Positions 6,067-8,774 of a stretch of DNA of 8,774 bases are shown in pieces (the stretch's first letter is position 1; each line of letters begins with the position of its first letter). This DNA is from JBLMYQ01 sp050260055 (GTDB taxonomy: Bacteria; Bacillota; Clostridia; Acetivibrionales; UBA4821), in contig JBLNBO010000009.1 of the NCBI GenBank assembly GCA_050260055.1, positions 1 to 8,774 of the forward strand, written 5' to 3'. Below the pieces are notes generated by a model that did no database searches, had not been told where the DNA came from, and saw only the letters and a list, made by a program, of their open reading frames with translations. Made by a program: the position numbers and the translations under genes.

Positions 6067-8774
6067 ATGAAAAGAACAATATTCTTGACTACCGCTTTTT
6101 TACTTTCGCTAATTTCAAATGTTTTTTGTCAAACCAACACTGAAAATTATATTTTCTCTTATGATGTATTGTTAGAAAGGAAATATATTGAAGATTTACA
6201 ACACACAACAAGTGATTCTGTGGCTTTTAAAACTATTGAATATTTTGACGGGTTAGGAAGGTCAAGCCAAATAATCAAAAAAGGTTACTCCTATACAAAC
6301 AAAGATGTTATAAAACCGATCAAATATGATGGACTTGGAATTGACATAAACAATTACCTTCCTTATTTGGATAAGTATTCCACTGGCCAGTTCAGATCGT
6401 CTTATCTATCTGACCTTACAACTTTTTATAGTGACAATTATGAAGATCATGATGCTTATGCTCCAATACTATTAGAGAAATCACCACTACTTAGGGTATT
6501 AAAAGAAGCAACACCAGGTGCAAGTTGGCAGCTATCTGAACATCCAATTACCTATTCATATTTGACTAATACGCCAGATTTGAAAATTAAGATGTGGGAG
6601 GTTCAAAATGATGACTATTGTGAATTAAAGGGTTTTTATGCAAACAATGATCTTTTTGTAACTAAAAAGGTTGATGCTGACTCAAGTATAACTTATAAGT
6701 TCAAAGATAAGCTGGGTCAAATAGTAATGGAAAGGATAGAATTAACATCATCAGAATTCCTTGATACATATTATATATATGATAATCATAGCCTTCTAAG
6801 ATTTGTTATTTCTCCAGAAGGCTCTTACAAAATGAATGAAGGGTTTTCGGTCAAAGATAAATTAGCCAGAGAATTTGTTTATTTTTACAAGTATGATCAT
6901 AGAAAAAGATTGGTAGAGAAAAAAGTACCGGGAAAGGAAATAGAGTATTTTGTTTACGACAAGGCAGACAAAGTTGTACTTTATCAGGATGGAAATATGA
7001 GACAATATAATAATGGGAAATCTAAGTTTGGATGGAAATTTACTAAATATGATGCTTTGGGAAGAGTTATTATCACCGGTCTGACTTATCAATTTCCTGA
7101 AGAATCCAGAGATGAAATTCAATTAAAAGCTTTAGCTAATGATCAAATATATGAATTACTGTATTATGATGATTTAGCATATCCTGCTTTGAACTATAAT
7201 TATTATACAAATCAAACGTTTCCAATACTGATAAGTGATGACATAATAAACACTGTTGATTATTTTGACAGCTATTATTTCACTAGCTCCAAAACATATT
7301 TGCCAATTATAAACGATGCAAACATGTCATATAACCAAGCAGATGCTTCTTTTACAATGAGTGACTTAAATGTTGAAAATGTTAGTGGTCTAAAAACGGT
7401 ATCTTTTATTAGATTTAATCAATCGTTCTATCCATCAGTTTATTATTATGATATTAGAAAAAGGTTAATACAAGAAAGATCAAAAAATCACCTTGATGGT
7501 ATTGACATCACCAGTAATGAGTATTTTACGAAATTAGTCAATTCAGTAGTAAGAACAGACCATAAACATTCAACCGTTATCAATAAAATATCATATAGTC
7601 AAACTGAAAAGTATCATTTTATATTTGATGATGAATTGAGGCTAATTCAACGAACATATGTGATAGGTAGTTTATCAGAGAATAAAATATCCTTCAACTA
7701 TGATCCATTAGGTAATCAAGTTATTGAAAAAAAGATATCTGAAGGTACAAAATTACTTCAGACATTAAATTATAATTTTAATATTAAAGGATGGCTTACT
7801 AAAATAAATAATATTGAAAACTTTGCTTCTTCTGGTGATTTCTTTGCTATGGATATATATTATGACAAGAAGATTGAGAATTTTAACACTTCATTATATA
7901 ATGGAGAAATTTCTTTTATTAAATGGCAAACAGTACCACCTACAGGTAATACAAACTCAGAATTTTTGGGTTCAAAAGGATATAAATTCAGTTACGATAA
8001 AAGTAAAAGACTTAACAATGCTGAATATTATGATGATAACCAAGGGAAATTTGGTTTAACTTCAGTTTATAATGAGCATCTTAGTTATGATCAAAACGGC
8101 AATATCACATCAATGATTAGAAATGGGAAAAATTATCTTAATTTAAATGATGTGATTGATAGATTGAATTATTCTTATGAAGGTAATCAATTACTTGCAA
8201 TAGATGATAAGGTAACATTCAATAATGGTTACGATTTCACAGATAATGGACATTATTATTATCCAGGTGATTCAGCTGAGTACCATTATGATAATAATGG
8301 CAACATGATTAGCGATCTAAATAAGGAAATTATAAGTATTCAGTATGATAATAACAACCTTCCAATATCGATTATTTTCAAAAATAATTGCAGGATAGAT
8401 TATTACTATGACGCCTTAGGAACTTTAAAATTACAAACAGTTACAAAGGAAGGCATTTTGATGGAAACAACTGATTTTGCAGGTAACTTTGTCTATATTA
8501 ACGGTAAACCGGCTTGGAACAATTTTGATGAAGGAAGAGTTGTTTATACATTAAGCGGTCCTTGTTTCATAGAAAATTATCTTAAAGATCATCTAGGGAA
8601 TGTGCGTGTCGCATATAGTAGTGCAACAGACGGAACTGTACTATCCGTTAAACAGGTAAATACATATTATCCCTTTGGTATGAGTATTAACAGTCTTACT
8701 TCTACAAAACCTGACAAAGTAACTAAAAATGAATATCTTTATAACGGAAAGATGTTTCAGGACGAGTTGGGATT
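6067..8774 (+). CDS. DUF6443-domain Rhs-repeat protein, 3' end cut by window
   Basis: The frame is open from ATG 6067 to the window end: 902 complete codons, no stop. Residues 1-21 form a signal peptide (cleavage likely C21|Q22; no proper lipobox, so probably not a lipoprotein). A DUF6443-like N-terminus follows: ENYIFSYDVL (26-35), IEYFDGLGRSSQII (59-72), KYDGLG and NYLPY. YD-type Rhs units include YDALGRV (328-334), YDPLGNQ (545), YNFNIKGWLT (569-578), YDQNGNI (674), YDNNGNM (741) and YYDALGTLK (780). The start of the conserved Rhs core is unmistakable: FVYINGK, NYLKDHLGNVRV (837-848), YYPFGM (867-872), YLYNGKMFQDELG (890-902). Family members continue with about 50 more core residues and then a divergent C-terminal tip, none of it visible here. 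Rhs repeats wrap into a beta-sheet cage; in many bacteria the cage encloses a toxin, but that is not shown for this protein. It is the third gene of the apparent operon. Confidence 0.93.
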   Translation, partial: MKRTIFLTTAFLLSLISNVFCQTNTENYIFSYDVLLERKYIEDLQHTTSDSVAFKTIEYFDGLGRSSQIIKKGYSYTNKDVIKPIKYDGLGIDINNYLPYLDKYSTGQFRSSYLSDLTTFYSDNYEDHDAYAPILLEKSPLLRVLKEATPGASWQLSEHPITYSYLTNTPDLKIKMWEVQNDDYCELKGFYANNDLFVTKKVDADSSITYKFKDKLGQIVMERIELTSSEFLDTYYIYDNHSLLRFVISPEGSYKMNEGFSVKDKLAREFVYFYKYDHRKRLVEKKVPGKEIEYFVYDKADKVVLYQDGNMRQYNNGKSKFGWKFTKYDALGRVIITGLTYQFPEESRDEIQLKALANDQIYELLYYDDLAYPALNYNYYTNQTFPILISDDIINTVDYFDSYYFTSSKTYLPIINDANMSYNQADASFTMSDLNVENVSGLKTVSFIRFNQSFYPSVYYYDIRKRLIQERSKNHLDGIDITSNEYFTKLVNSVVRTDHKHSTVINKISYSQTEKYHFIFDDELRLIQRTYVIGSLSENKISFNYDPLGNQVIEKKISEGTKLLQTLNYNFNIKGWLTKINNIENFASSGDFFAMDIYYDKKIENFNTSLYNGEISFIKWQTVPPTGNTNSEFLGSKGYKFSYDKSKRLNNAEYYDDNQGKFGLTSVYNEHLSYDQNGNITSMIRNGKNYLNLNDVIDRLNYSYEGNQLLAIDDKVTFNNGYDFTDNGHYYYPGDSAEYHYDNNGNMISDLNKEIISIQYDNNNLPISIIFKNNCRIDYYYDALGTLKLQTVTKEGILMETTDFAGNFVYINGKPAWNNFDEGRVVYTLSGPCFIENYLKDHLGNVRVAYSSATDGTVLSVKQVNTYYPFGMSINSLTSTKPDKVTKNEYLYNGKMFQDELG

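Noticed and set aside
6862..7122. 86-codon reading frame on the - strand
   Set aside because: It lies wholly inside the DUF6443 Rhs gene, which has clear family motifs on the + strand; it is an antisense shadow in AT-rich DNA.
7814..8059. 81-codon + strand frame
   Set aside because: It is out of frame inside the Rhs-repeat gene, whose own frame stays open and protein-like across the stretch.

Overview
The window is strongly AT-rich DNA from a member of the Bacteroidota, probably an environmental lineage. Four things support this: a type IX secretion (T9SS) type A sorting domain at the C-terminus of one protein, a DUF6443/Rhs-type protein of the kind common in this phylum, signal peptides that end just before Gln, and starts without Shine-Dalgarno sequences but with A/T-rich leaders.

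Layout: bases 1-501 hold no gene. They contain a cluster of TTAAG/CTTAA motifs with four ACGCTTAA copies at exact 11-bp spacing, a stable hairpin (170-195), small inverted repeats, and a likely promoter (TAAGTTTG at 456-463). From 502 to the end, three genes run on the + strand with gaps of only 12 and 22 bases, so they look like one operon. (1) 502-3932 is a large exported SpvB/Rhs-like shell protein. It is interrupted after codon 204 by a -1 frameshift that lies exactly on a slippery heptamer, C CCA AAA, followed directly by TAA. (2) 3945-6044 is a secreted protein with about seven propeller-like repeats, two Ig/PKD-like domains and a T9SS sorting tail. (3) 6067 to beyond the window end is a DUF6443-domain Rhs protein, cut off inside its conserved Rhs core after 902 codons.

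How they may work together (inference): genes 1 and 3 look like the two halves of a Bacteroidota Rhs-type system, an SpvB-like front protein and an Rhs-core protein whose C-terminal tip, often variable and sometimes toxic, would lie just past base 8774. A T9SS-exported propeller protein encoded between them is the unusual part. The set recalls the component list of Tc toxins (SpvB domain, beta-propeller, Rhs cage), but this is an analogy and not a demonstrated homology. No RNA gene, CRISPR array, transposase or immunity gene is visible.
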